Positions 53,289 through 64,000 of a stretch of DNA of 64,000 nt are shown one piece after another. A program made the position numbers and the translations under genes. The notes beneath the pieces are model-generated. The model had not been told where the DNA came from. It saw only the letters and a list, made by a program, of their open reading frames with translations, and ran no database searches. Every line of letters starts with the position of its first letter. Position 1 is the first letter of the stretch. The stretch comes from Ectobius pallidus (taxonomy: Eukaryota > Arthropoda > Insecta > Blattodea > Ectobiidae): the NCBI GenBank assembly GCA_964059195.1, contig CAXKWD010000006.1, forward strand, positions 5,076,530 through 5,140,529, written 5' to 3'.

Positions 53289-55511
53289 TTAGCGACTGGC
53301 GCCCAGGTCCTTACCCGCCTTCTTGATAAGATCTTTTCCGACATCAAATTTGACTATGTGTATCATTACCTTGATGACCTCGTAGTCTACAGTAAGGATT
53401 TTGATTCCCATTTCCAGCACCTCCGGGAAGTCTTCAGACGATTGAGGGAAGCCGGTCTTACGGTCAAACCGTCGAAAGTTCAGTTTGCCAGACCGCAATT
53501 GTCATTCATCGGACATATCATCTCTCCTCAAGGCGTTTCCATAGATCCGGAACGCACGGTAGCCATTCGGAATTTTCCGAAACCTACCAATGTCAAGGCG
53601 GTCGCGCGTTTCGTTGGGATGCTCAATTTCTTCTCTAAGTTCATTCCTAATTTTTCTTCCAGGGCAGCCCCTCTTAATCGTCTGCGAGGAAAAGGTGTCC
53701 CCTTTTCCTGGTCTGATCTTCAGCAGAAAGCCTTCGATGATCTGAAGTTGGCTATAATGAACCCTCCCATTCTGGCTATGGCCGACTTTTCTAAGCCGTT
53801 CATAGTCCAGACTGATGCTTCATCTTTAGGGTTGGGGGCTGTTTTGTTGCAGGAGTTCCCTGAGGGACGTAAGCCTATCGCTTGCGCAACCAGGTCCCTC
53901 TCTAAGCAAGAGCAAGCATTCTCTGTCTACGAGATGGAGGCTCTTGCCGTGTTGTTTGCCTTAGAGAAATTTAAGATGTATGTGGAGCACGTGAACTTTA
54001 CGCTCGAATGTGAAAATCAGGCCTTGTCGTGGTGCTTAGGTTCTCCTCGAAAAACTGGTAGATTGGCACGCTGGGCCGTGCGCTTATCCGCATTCAAGTT
54101 TTCTTGTGTGCACATCAAGAGTTCCGAGAACGTCCTGGCGGATTCTCTTTCCCGCATGTTTGAAGGCTATCCGAGTAACCAGGATGAGGTGGTTGATTCC
54201 GTCCATGCGCTCTCTTCTTCTCTGTTGCACGTCATTGCCCCTTTAGCTACTAATATTCCCTTAGCTTTCTCTGATATCTACAAGTACCAAGTATCGGACC
54301 CAGTTCTCGGGCCTATCATTTCCAAACTGAAGGGTGGTGAGTCGGTGAGTGATTACCGTCTTTCTGGTGAAGTTCTTCAAATTCTGTTGGGTAAGCGACG
54401 TCGCCCGAGTATTGTTCTGCCTGCCATTCTTCAGGACATGGTTTTCAGATACTTTCATGAATCTACCGTGGGTGGCCATCTGGGCATTAGTAAAACGCTT
54501 GGGAAGATTAAAGTTTGTTTTTGGTGGGAAGGTATGTTTCAGGACATTCGTCGCCGTGTGAAGGCCTGCCACCTTTGTGCCATGTCCAAGCCGGCCCTGA
54601 ACACTCGTATTGGTGAATTAGTCTCTTCAGTCCCTCAAAGGCCGTTTGAAAGATTCTTTATTGACTTTTTGGGCAAACTGCCTAGGTCGACTAATGGTAA
54701 TTCCTTTATTCTCGTGGTTGTTGACGCTTTTTCTAAGTTCACCTGGCTTTTCCCTCTTAGGGATTCTCGTACTGAGAAAGTTACTAAGGCTCTTTCATCT
54801 ATATTTCAGGTTTTTGGCGTCTGTCAGTCTCTGGTGTCGGATAATGCTCCTCAGTTTAGCTCTAAAGTCTTTAAGAATTTCTGCTTTCGTCTTGGGATTC
54901 AACACATTACTACCACCCCCTATTATCCCAATCCCTCCCATGCGGAGAGAGTCATGCGTAACTTGAAAAATGCTCTAATTGCTTACCATCATGATGATCA
55001 TACTCGCTGGGACAGAGATTTAGTATGGTTGCAATTCGCCTTTAATACGGCTAGGCATGAGAGCCATGGACACACTCCCTTCTCTCTTCTATTCACCTTC
55101 CTACCCAACAATCCGTTGAGTAATCTTTGGAAGATCTCCGATTTGTTGCCGGATTCTTCTTCTCCGGAGCAAATTACCCAAGTCTGGAAATCCGCTGCCC
55201 GTAATCTACGGTTGGCGCATCGTCGCAGGGCCTTACGCTATAATAAAGGGAGGAGAACATGTGTTTTTAAGATTGGCGACTGGGTGATGTGCAAAAATTA
55301 TCCCATTAGCAAGGCGGGTGAACAGTTCACCAAGAAGCTGGCACCTCGTTTTGTGGGTCCCTATGAAATTCTCAGAGTGTTACATAATGGATTAACTTTT
55401 CTTTTGCAGCACCGTGAGGACCAATCTATCCGGCGGTGCCATGCATCACAAATGAAGATGTTTAACCCTTCTATTTCAGGTCCTGAAGCTGACGAGGACG
55501 GTGGAGCTTGA
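53289..55511 (+). pseudogene. pol: Gypsy pol: reverse transcriptase C-terminal part, RNase H, integrase
   Basis: Polymerase resumes with LATGAQVLTRLLDKIF, then YHYLDDLVVYSKD (catalytic YLDD). RNase H has VQTDASSLGLGAVLL and YEMEALAVLFALE, but LECENQALSW where the family usually has a D. LADSLSRMFEG closes it. The integrase has a zinc region (FHESTVGGHLG, CHLCAMSKP). Its core residues are D in FFIDFLGKLP, D in LVSDNAPQF and E in HAERVMRNLK. The C-terminus includes KLAPRFVGPYEILRV. The same frame is open from 53025, but its first 88 codons belong to the foreign block. Confidence 0.9.
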
Positions 55512-55513
55512 TT

Positions 55514-57600
55514 TGCTCTCAGCAAGTTATTTCTTGATCTTGAGTGTTATTTATGTATGTCTTTAAGTGTCTTGGATGGAGTACGCATAATGTGTGAGTT
55601 GCCCCCATTAGGTAATTTTAATATGATGAAGTTTTTGTGGCTATGTTAGCCGTGCTTAAATTTTTTTTGTTTGAACCATGGTTTCTTCTTACATTTCCCC
55701 GGCGACTGAAATTTTGCTCCCTTCTGGAGTTTCTTTTTTGTCTATTTGCCATGTCTAAATATTTTGCTGCACCCATCAACTCCCCTATGGATCTGCACAT
55801 ATTGGTTTAATGTATATTTAAAGTTAATGTTATAACAAATTGTAAAAATAATTGGAGATAAACTTAAAAGATTAATTCCTTAAATGAAAATTATATAACC
55901 TTATGTAGGGGGCCCCTACTTAAAATAAAACTGAAATTATGGTTATAGATACCATGTAATTAAGTCTTGTTTGAGACATGTAATATTCCTCTTTGCAAAG
56001 ATTTAAAACTATGGATATATATATAGTATATACCTGGTGAACAAGAAAATATTATAAAATATACGTTATTACTCAAGTGTTTTGTAGTGTATTTACTACA
56101 CACGTTCAGAACTTATGTAAAAGTGGGACTAAGAATACTATAAAAAAAATTAATACAAGGTTTAACTGCAAAAAAAAAAGAAGGACGTGACGTCATTGAA
56201 GAATAAGAAGAAGAGATACAGATATTCTCTCTCCTCAACTTAACTATCTGGACAAAGAATTTCCAGTCATGGTAAATCGAAAATAATGTGTCAAGTCTCT
56301 ATAAAAACTAAAGAGAAAAAGGACTTTCTCTCTATAAAAACTTGTGGGAAGTGCAACTCACTCTGCGTTCCCCTCCTCTATTATGAATCAAGATACTGTG
56401 CGCTGTCGATTTTGTTACAGTGTTTGTGGGTGTGTGGAGCCTGTTCTTCCGTTCAGGCGTGATCCTGGACACGCCTGTGTGGATGGTATTGAGACCATCA
56501 CCGAGTAAGCTGCTCGGACTTGTATTTTGCCATTGTATGTGGCCGGATGGCTCTCACTTCTCTACGTGCCTTCTCTATCTTGTGGCTGCTCCGCTTCTCC
56601 TCATGCTGTGACATTCTTCCCTGGAGATTAATTCAAGAGATCTCTGGTGGTGGCTGGAGATAAAGCAAGACATCTCTAACGCCCTTCGAGAGAAACAAGA
56701 CTTTTCTCGTAATGTGGTGAAGATATTTTATGGACATCTTCAGCCTTCTCTTTCTACATCTTTCATCTTCCGCCAGTATCTAATAAATGTTGGTATTACT
56801 CACCTTTGCACTTAGGTGAAGATCTTATTCTCCGAGATTGTTTATGTAGTATTATACAAAGAAATATTTGAACTAGAACAAAGAAAATTTTGCTTAAAAT
56901 TTTGGACTTGCCCGAGCGGGCAAATTCTTGATCAAATTTACGTTAAACCTTGGACTTGCCCAAATGGCCTTTTTTTTTTTAAAAAAAAAAGAGAAAAACT
57001 ATAACACTTGAACTCTGAATTTCACAAAGGACAATTAATTATGCTGTGACTTAATATTGGATTTGTAATTTGGACACATTACCTGATTCTAGTAGATTCC
57101 AGTGGGTATGGTTGCATACCTTGGTGTGAGCAGTTACGTACCTTTGGAGATATTAACACAAAAATATTATGATGTATCAGGTATATACATTATGAACATT
57201 TTCTAATTCATATTATGATGGTTTTTTGTTATTTGGTATCTATATATATTGAATGTCTCATTTCAAGGGGTTTTTGCCAGATTTCAATGATGATGTATGG
57301 TAGTGTTGTTTCCATTTAGCCATGAATATTAGTTAATTCTGCAGATCCATATTTTATGCTATGTGTATTAAGTGTGTAGGGAAATTATTAGGAATGAATT
57401 TACGAAGTGCATTATCAGGCTCATTTGACGTTTCTGATGTATTTAATCTCTATTTTTTTGAGCACTCTCTTAAAACTTAAATATCTTCAAACTAAATCAA
57501 TGTTGTCTTTTAGAAAGACAGTTAAGTACAAAGTGCCATTCTTTTGGATTTGTAAAATTTTTGAATGTGCTTTGAGTATTCAGATGGAGTGTCTTCCGGC
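55514..57600. other. Gypsy 3' noncoding region
   Basis: About 2.1 kb between pol and the 3' LTR. No env-like frame: no long frame with signal peptide and transmembrane segment. The short frames at 56420, 56816 and 57407 look random. Confidence 0.7.
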
Positions 57601-57614
57601 GAGAAAAGGGAGGA
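57601..57614 (+). promoter_or_regulatory. Polypurine tract
   Basis: GAGAAAAGGGAGGA lies two bases before the 3' LTR, the expected plus-strand primer site. Confidence 0.85.
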
Positions 57615-57616
57615 TT

Positions 57617-60306
57617 TGTACCGTGTGGGCTTAATTAAATTATTATGTACTTTCTGTAATTTTTCGCTAGCTTAAATATTCCGTGGTTTGATATTCAGAT
57701 GTTTCTTTGATGACGTCGCTCGTCAAGCTTTCGGATTTTGTCGCTTGGCGGCGCTCTAAGCATTTTTCTTGTCTGCCTCGCAGCTGCTCAGCCTAGCGCT
57801 CGAGCAGTTGTATGGGTGCAGTGATTCTGTGATGGATTAACCTTGCCAAGTCTTTCTCGACGTGGAGGATCGTCGGGGAATGGTTCATTATAATACTAAA
57901 GATTAATGTTTGTCAAAATTATGTTATATGATATATTCTAATCATGGTTGTGGCGTAGACCATATTGCTTTTCAAAGCATCTTTTCTGGCATAGTTTATC
58001 GGGCCGCAACCCGATGGTTAGGAAGTCCATATACTCCATCTGGGGCACTTAATTTTTCAAGAGATAAATCCTTGTTAATGTACTAGTATGATCAAGGTTA
58101 TAAGCAGATTTAGTTAATGGTTGTCTGTCAGTATGCGAAAGCATTTATGGTTATTGTATCCTGTTTTAAGCGAGATTATTACTAAGGCAGTGTGTTCCTA
58201 GTAAGATGTCCGGTAAATTGGACAATGTTATATTACAGTGTATGTTTCAATGTTAGTGAAAATGTACATTCTTACTCTTTATATTATCGTGATGTGGTGT
58301 GTTACTATTTTCGGGGGCAAGGTCGCTTGCTCTGAGGTCATGAACTCACTCACGCTAGTCACGTATAGCTTTCACGTAGGCCTTTGTTCTTATGCTTAGT
58401 TGTACTAGTCACTTTCCCTCGATTTATTTCTGAGAGTTCTGTGTCTTGGGAATTAATAACTATACAGATTTTGATGGCATATTTAAATCTTGATCGATGA
58501 TATAAGCCTATGCATCTGATATCGCTAGTTCTTACGGGTTACTCCTCCGTTACCAGTAAGATTGTCTCATTTCTTTCTTAAATAAATTCCCTCGTAAAAT
58601 ACTTCTATTTAAAGTAACTTTACAAGTTTGCTTATTGGAAATTTTTCTATTATTAAAAAGCTTTGCGAAACTAATTTTGAATTTTCTGTGGAAAATACTC
58701 CTATGTAAAGTAACCTTACAAGTTTGCTTATTGGGAATTATTCTATTATTAAAAAGCTTTGTGAAGCTGATTTTGAATTTTCTGTGGAAAATACTTCTAT
58801 TTAAAGTAACTTTACAAGTTTGCTTATTGGAAATTTTTCTATTATTAAAAAACTTTGCGAAACTAATTTTGAATTTTCTGTGGAAAATACTCCTATCTAA
58901 AGTAACCGTACAAGTTTGCTTATTGGGAATTATTCTATTATTAAAAAGCTTTGTGACACTGATTTTGAATTTTCTGTGGAAAATACTCCTATGTAAAGTA
59001 ACTTTACAAGTTTTGCTTATTGGAAATTTTTCTATTATTAAAAAGCCTTGTGAATCTGATTTTGAATTTTCTGTGGAAAAATACTTCTATTTAAAAAGGA
59101 ACAAGTTTCATTAAATTCTGTAAGGATCCCTCTTTAAAAATTTTATCTGTTATTCAAGGTTTACTCTGCAAGTTTTTCATTGCTTTTTCACCCTTCTTTG
59201 AATATTAGCTAAACTTAAATTTTGGAAAGTAACTAGCCTGGCAATTTCTTTGATTACTTAAAATTTTTTTTGGCTAGCCTTGTTATTTGGGCCATAACTC
59301 CAGTTTTCTGCTTTACCTTTCCGAACCTTTCTATTGAAATAATTATTATATCTTTAAGATATTTTCTATTAAAACCCTTTGCTTTTAAATACCTCTGCTA
59401 TCAAGCTAGATGTATATTTTCTCAGCTGTGTATAGAAGTTATCCACCACCCAGTATAGCATTACTTGCTTGTGTACTGATTTAATATTTTTCTACGCTAG
59501 TGGCCATCTTATGAATCATCCTTATGCGTTGGTAGTTATAATTTCGCTTGAGCTTGGGGATTTATTATTTCTTGGCCTGCATATTATTGAAATTCTGGTT
59601 AGTGACTTGATAGTGAAGGGCCTTAGCTTGAGATTTAGGTGTAGTGTTTATAAAGTCTCTAACATTTTCTTGAGCTTTTGGGATCAGTTCTGTTTCTCGC
59701 TAGTAAACGATTACCTTAATTACTTAGTCGTATTTATAGCTTACATTATCCGTGTGCTTGGGCATATTGACAGAGACTGCTCTCCACATTTGAACCTTTT
59801 TATGATAATGCTTGAGTAGATGCAAACTTATAGAAGTGTACTATAAGTGTACAATTATTTTGCATCTCCATTCAACGAAGTTATATATATATAGATACAA
59901 TTGTTTTGGTCTACTGACACTATTTAATAGGATAGTTGTGGAGGCTGTTGTTTCACAAGGTTATTTTAGGGTAACAAGATATTATTGATAGATACAAATT
60001 TCATATTTTGAACCAAATATTTATTATATACACATTGTTCTATTGACTTTACAAGAATATAATTTGTTAACTCTGTTCATTGTGTTCATCTCTCAATCTG
60101 AGGTGTCTTGGCGTTCTTCCTTATCAGTCCACCGCCCACATAGAAGTTGTTTCGATCCACTACCTTTGGCTAGGTCCAGTATTTCTCCTTGCTTCCTGTA
60201 TTTTTCCTTATTAGTATCCCCTGGTAGCACCGATTTAAAGTGTTATTTTGTTTTCAGTATTCATTATTCTAACCTAACTAACCTTAACCGAGGCAATTGC
60301 GGTGCA
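57617..60306 (+). repeat. 3' LTR of the Gypsy-type retrotransposon (2690 bp)
   Basis: TGTACC...GGTGCA, nearly identical to 47420-50274 and with the same 96 bp repeats (58602-59105). It lacks the palindromic insertion and the 45 bp extra segment. GCTC follows at 60307-60310, matching 47416-47419. The pair shows a recent insertion. Confidence 0.95.
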
Positions 60307-60641
60307 GCTCGATGTCGGCAATGCAGCTTTCTGTTGCTAATTAACATTAATTATTTAATCTGATGATAATAGCTAATAGTAACAAGAATAAATATGTAAA
60401 ACTATTCCTTAGTTTATCACAATACAGAGTATGATAGATTTTTTCTTTATCCAAATTTAAATAAATAAGTAGAAGCGTGCCAAGAATTCTGTCTGATAGT
60501 AACTGGCATCAGTGCCATCTAGCGATTTATATTAATACTTCGTAAACTAGTACTTGCTATAAAAGTATAAAAAATGGGCTCTAAGCTCTACGAGCTTACA
60601 TACTGGGGGGGGGGGCCCAAGAAAAAAAAAAAAAAGAAAAT
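60307..60641 (-). mobile_element. BEL/Pao 3' end, start of 3' LTR
   Basis: On the minus strand, after the pol stop, a pyrimidine-rich and C-rich tract is followed at 60600 by TGTAAGCTCGTAGAGC, a plausible TG start of an LTR. TATACTTTTATAG lies near 60570-60556. The Gypsy insertion interrupts it at 60306. Confidence 0.5.
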
Positions 60642-63600
60642 TTACTGAGCAGGCAGTGGACACAGCTTAGATATAGGCCTTTTTAGAATCGAATTAGCAG
60701 TTTTAACTGTTGCTACTCTAACTTTACCATCTGGCCCAGGATGAACTTCTAGAATCCTAGCCAGTGGCCAATGCATAGGAGGGATATTATCCACCATCAA
60801 TATAACTAGTTGATTAATGTGTAGATTTTGAGTTTCTGTGTTCCACTTTTGTCTTTGTTGCAAAGTATTTAAGTATTTTCTGACCCATCTGGTCCAAATG
60901 CATTGTGACTGTTGCTCTAACAACTGATATCGTGACAGCCTGGATAGGTTTATAGACTGTAAATCTGGGTGAGGGATAGAATTCAAAGGAGCACCAATAA
61001 GGAAGTGACCTGGGGTCAATGCCATGTAGTCTTGCGAGTCGCTGCTCATCGGTGTCAGTGGTCTGCTGTTGATGATGGCTTCTATTCTGCATAGAAGAGT
61101 GCTGGCTTCTTCATAGCTGTAGATAGTGTCTTTCATCACTTTGTAAAGAATGGTTTTCATGCTGCGGTTAGATCTTTCTACAAGTCCCGCCATATGGCTT
61201 GCCCTTGGTGGCAGAAAATGAAATTGTATGTTTAGATTTGCTGTAAAGTTCATGATATCTGTGTTAGCTTGCTCCGTCTGGAATTGTTCATAGAGTTCAC
61301 TCAGCTCTCGTGAGGCTCCTACGAAGTTTCTGCCATTATCTAGATATAGGTGGGAAGGTAGTCCCCTTCTAGATACGAATCTTTGCAAGGATGCAATGAA
61401 TGCTGCTGAAGTGGCTGCTGTTACCAATTCAATATGTACTGCTTTGGTACATAGACATATGTGCATAGATATATAAGCTTTGTATACTGTTTTGCCTCTA
61501 CCATGATCCTTTAGAGAGATAGGACCTACAAAGTCTATGGCTGTGGTGTCGAAAGCTCGGTTGGGTGTAACTCTGGCTTGGGGCAAAGTTCCCATGATTT
61601 GCTGTGCTTTAACAGGGCTGTGTCTAAAGCAAGTAAGACATCCTTTTAATGCTGATTTTACAGTTTGAACTCCATGAATGGGCCAATACTGCTGCCTTAG
61701 TGTGTACAGTATGCCTTGAGGACCTTCATGTAAATTTTTCAGATGTGTGTCTCTGACAATAATATTAGTTATATGGTGCTTGGCAGGTAATATAATTGGA
61801 TGTTTAGCATTGTAGTTTAGATCAGTATGGTGCAGTCTTCCACCTACACGAAGTATGCTATCTTTATCTAGATAAGGATGCAATTGCAGTAGTGAACTGC
61901 TTCTAGAAACACAATTATTCTTTCTGACATGAGCTATGTCTTCTGAGAAGGCTTCTTTCTGAGTAGCATGTATGATAACATCATGAGCTTTCTGTAGCTC
62001 TTGCAAGCTGATAGGGCCAATAAATCTATCAGACTTGTGTAGACAGTTTTGTTTGAATCTCAGAATATAAGCTGTATTCCTGAGTAACTTTCTGAAAGAG
62101 GAATATCTATGCAAGTATTCATTGTGTGTACTTGTGATCATAAAGGCTTTTGCTGTTTTCTTGGTTTCTGGTATTTCTTCTGTCTGAAATACATTGTCAG
62201 TGGTAGGCCAAAAACATTCATCTTGTGTTAGGAATTTTGGACCATTCCACCATAGAGTTTGGTTATGTAGCTTGTTAGGTGAGACAGGTTTAGTGATGAG
62301 ATCTGCAGGATTCTGCTGTGTTGGCACATGTCTCCATTGACAGTTTTCTGTAGCAGCTTGAATTTTGGTTACTCTGTGTGCTACAAAAGTGTTCCATTTG
62401 TGTGGAGGCTGTGTGATCCATTGTAAGGTTATGAGACTGTCAGTCCAGAAATATACTGCTGATATTGTGATCTGTAGAGATAAGCTTACTTTTTGGTATA
62501 AGCAGGCTGCCAACTGAGCTGCACAGAGCTCCAGTCTGGGCAAAGTAATCTGCTTAAGTGGGGCCACTCTAGATTTGCTTGTCAGTAGTTGAACTTGTGT
62601 ATTGTGGCTCTTGTCCTTGGATTTTATGTAGCATGCTGCTCCATATGCCTGTGGGCTGGCATCACTGAAAAAGTGCAGTTCCACATGACTGAATTTGAGT
62701 ATTAGAGTATTTCTTGGAATCTTGTATAGCTCTACATAGTGAAGTTGTGAATATAGTTCATTCCAGGTTTTCTGTATAGCAATAGGAGCTTGCTGGTCCC
62801 AACCTATGTCATTTAGCCAAATCTGTTGCATAATACATTTAGCTGCAGAGATGATGGGGGCAATTAGTCCCTGAGGGTCATATAGAGTACAGATGGCAGA
62901 TAGAATCTGTCTCTTGGTAGTAGCTTCTGGTAATGACTTCACTGTATACTGTAGCAAGTCTTGTAATGGATTCCAGTGTAATCCTAGTGTTATGACTGTA
63001 TCCTGCTCTTCTAACTGAGTAAGTGTAGCTTTAGAGAGCTTTTCTTGTGGCAGTGTTCTCAAAACCTCTTGTGAGTTGGAACAAAACTGTGTTAGGTTAA
63101 ATCCACCTGCCTGTAACAGTTGTGATACTTCTGTGGCTGCTAGTATAGCTTCTCGCTCTGTAGAGAATGATGCAAGGAGATTGTCAACATAAAAGCAAGT
63201 AGATAGCAATTTGGATGCTGTGGGAAATCTATTTCTTTCATCCTCGGCTAACTGGTTAAGTACTCTGGTTGCTTCAAAAGCTGAACAGGCTTGGCCATAC
63301 GTGATAGTGTTGAGTTGATATATCTTCACTGGAGTGGATCTAGAATGTCTCCAGAAGATTCTTTGGAAGTCTCTCTGCTGTGGCTGTACCATTACCATCC
63401 TGTACATTTTCTCTATGTCAGCACTCACAACATAAGGGTGGCATCTGAACTTCAAAAGTATGGTGTAGAGATCAGGTTGTACACAGGGTCCAGTGTATAG
63501 AATATCATTGAGTGATGTACCTGTAGAGGTTTTGAATGAAGCATTGAAGACTACTCTGAGTTTTGTGGTTTCTGAGTCTTCCTTTAAGACAAATTGGTGT

Positions 63601-64000
63601 GGAACACAATATGCTTCTGGGCCATCCTGGTAGAAACTTTCTTCTACTTGGGTCACGTGACCTAGAGCTTCGTATTGTTGCATGAAGTCTGAGTACTGTT
63701 GGAGTATAGTAGGCTGTTTATGGAGTCTGGTTTCATTAGAGAAGAAACGTTTCAGAGCTCCAGTTCTGGAGGCACCAAGATTATCTGTGGGCTTCTTGAA
63801 TGGTAGGGTTATTGTGTAGCGTCCATCTTTATCTCTCTGTACTGTTTCTTGAAAATGTTGCTCGCATATGGAGTCTTCCTCTGATCTTACTGGTTGGATA
63901 ATTTCTTCAATTTCCCAGAATTTTTGCATGTTCTTGTGTATTTGTTCTGTTATGCTTAAGTGGCAGCGTGGTTCTTGTCTTCTACCCTGTGCATAATGTA
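60642..64000 (-). CDS. pol: BEL/Pao pol polyprotein (reverse transcriptase, RNase H, integrase), partial at the window edge
   Basis: The frame is open from the window edge to a stop at 60642-60644; a Met-based count gives 1095 codons from 63929. The sequence before that Met is also open and BEL-like, so the start lies beyond 64000. Residues from that Met: QKFWEIEEI (2-10) is the BEL lead-in, and LRVVFNAS is near 124. The first palm aspartate is D171 (SADIEKMY). YVDN at 247-250 replaces the usual YVDD. RNase H residues are D423 (FFSDAS), E467 and D497 (WTDSL). The integrase zinc motif spans H729/H734 to C764/C767, and the core is D799, D864 and E918. A DUF5641-like C-terminus (RWVRKYLNTLQQRQKW) ends the protein. 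No stop interrupts it. Confidence 0.93.
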   Translation of the reverse strand, partial: HYAQGRRQEPRCHLSITEQIHKNMQKFWEIEEIIQPVRSEEDSICEQHFQETVQRDKDGRYTITLPFKKPTDNLGASRTGALKRFFSNETRLHKQPTILQQYSDFMQQYEALGHVTQVEESFYQDGPEAYCVPHQFVLKEDSETTKLRVVFNASFKTSTGTSLNDILYTGPCVQPDLYTILLKFRCHPYVVSADIEKMYRMVMVQPQQRDFQRIFWRHSRSTPVKIYQLNTITYGQACSAFEATRVLNQLAEDERNRFPTASKLLSTCFYVDNLLASFSTEREAILAATEVSQLLQAGGFNLTQFCSNSQEVLRTLPQEKLSKATLTQLEEQDTVITLGLHWNPLQDLLQYTVKSLPEATTKRQILSAICTLYDPQGLIAPIISAAKCIMQQIWLNDIGWDQQAPIAIQKTWNELYSQLHYVELYKIPRNTLILKFSHVELHFFSDASPQAYGAACYIKSKDKSHNTQVQLLTSKSRVAPLKQITLPRLELCAAQLAACLYQKVSLSLQITISAVYFWTDSLITLQWITQPPHKWNTFVAHRVTKIQAATENCQWRHVPTQQNPADLITKPVSPNKLHNQTLWWNGPKFLTQDECFWPTTDNVFQTEEIPETKKTAKAFMITSTHNEYLHRYSSFRKLLRNTAYILRFKQNCLHKSDRFIGPISLQELQKAHDVIIHATQKEAFSEDIAHVRKNNCVSRSSSLLQLHPYLDKDSILRVGGRLHHTDLNYNAKHPIILPAKHHITNIIVRDTHLKNLHEGPQGILYTLRQQYWPIHGVQTVKSALKGCLTCFRHSPVKAQQIMGTLPQARVTPNRAFDTTAIDFVGPISLKDHGRGKTVYKAYISMHICLCTKAVHIELVTAATSAAFIASLQRFVSRRGLPSHLYLDNGRNFVGASRELSELYEQFQTEQANTDIMNFTANLNIQFHFLPPRASHMAGLVERSNRSMKTILYKVMKDTIYSYEEASTLLCRIEAIINSRPLTPMSSDSQDYMALTPGHFLIGAPLNSIPHPDLQSINLSRLSRYQLLEQQSQCIWTRWVRKYLNTLQQRQKWNTETQNLHINQLVILMVDNIPPMHWPLARILEVHPGPDGKVRVATVKTANSILKRPISKLCPLPAQ

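Noticed and set aside
55514..57600. Possible env gene after Gypsy pol
   Set aside because: No long frame, signal peptide or transmembrane pattern is present.

Overview
This window is animal nuclear DNA, almost certainly from an insect or other arthropod with a large, repeat-rich genome. The evidence is split coding exons with GT/AG borders (a clear ribosomal protein eL28 exon), tRNA-derived SINEs, RTE and CR1/Jockey-like LINEs, hAT, mariner, Tigger and piggyBac-like DNA transposons, and Gypsy and BEL/Pao LTR retrotransposons. It is not bacterial: there are no operons and no CRISPR arrays. The frequent AGGCCTA words and the mix of elements resemble blattodean-type genomes, but the species cannot be named from this sequence.

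Layout: 1-7.3 kb holds one probable host exon (128-241, minus), tRNA-like SINEs, a small TIR element (1398-2005), a pair of long inverted repeats (about 2.4 and 6.1 kb) and a Penelope-like scrap. 7.3-13.3 kb is a set of nested DNA transposons. A Tigger-like remnant carries two oppositely oriented hAT-type elements. Next to it a TA-flanked MITE was split by a hAT element whose 491-codon transposase frame is still open. 13.7-17.9 kb holds a 3.19 kb element with ~450 bp TIRs and a broken DDE-like transposase, inserted in a ~160 bp tandem repeat. 18.3-18.9 kb is a decayed mariner. The only securely named host exon is RpL28 at 20185-20412 (minus). 20.7-21.8 kb is a foldback element split by a hAT MITE. 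23.1-27.1 kb is an RTE LINE (minus) with a mariner in its 3' end, followed by a LINE reverse transcriptase (plus, 27.2-29.05 kb) and a PHD-finger LINE ORF1 (minus, 30.3-31.4 kb).

32.5-39.1 kb mixes SINEs, a piggyBac-like element inside an inverted repeat, and three LINE 3' ends joined head to tail. 40.0-45.7 kb is satellite-rich: seven ~148 bp units, six ~144 bp units, a GTTACAGTGAC minisatellite and a T-rich degenerate repeat. 47420-60306 is a complete-length Gypsy element with very long, nearly identical LTRs (2855 and 2690 bp) and a 4 bp target duplication. Its gag/pol is broken, and part of the reverse transcriptase is replaced by unrelated GC-rich DNA. It sits in the 3' end of a BEL/Pao element on the minus strand whose long pol frame runs off the right edge.

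The genes do not form a pathway. The window is a small amount of host coding DNA within layers of transposons whose target duplications and interruptions give a relative order of insertion. Function is inferred from visible motifs; no database search was possible.
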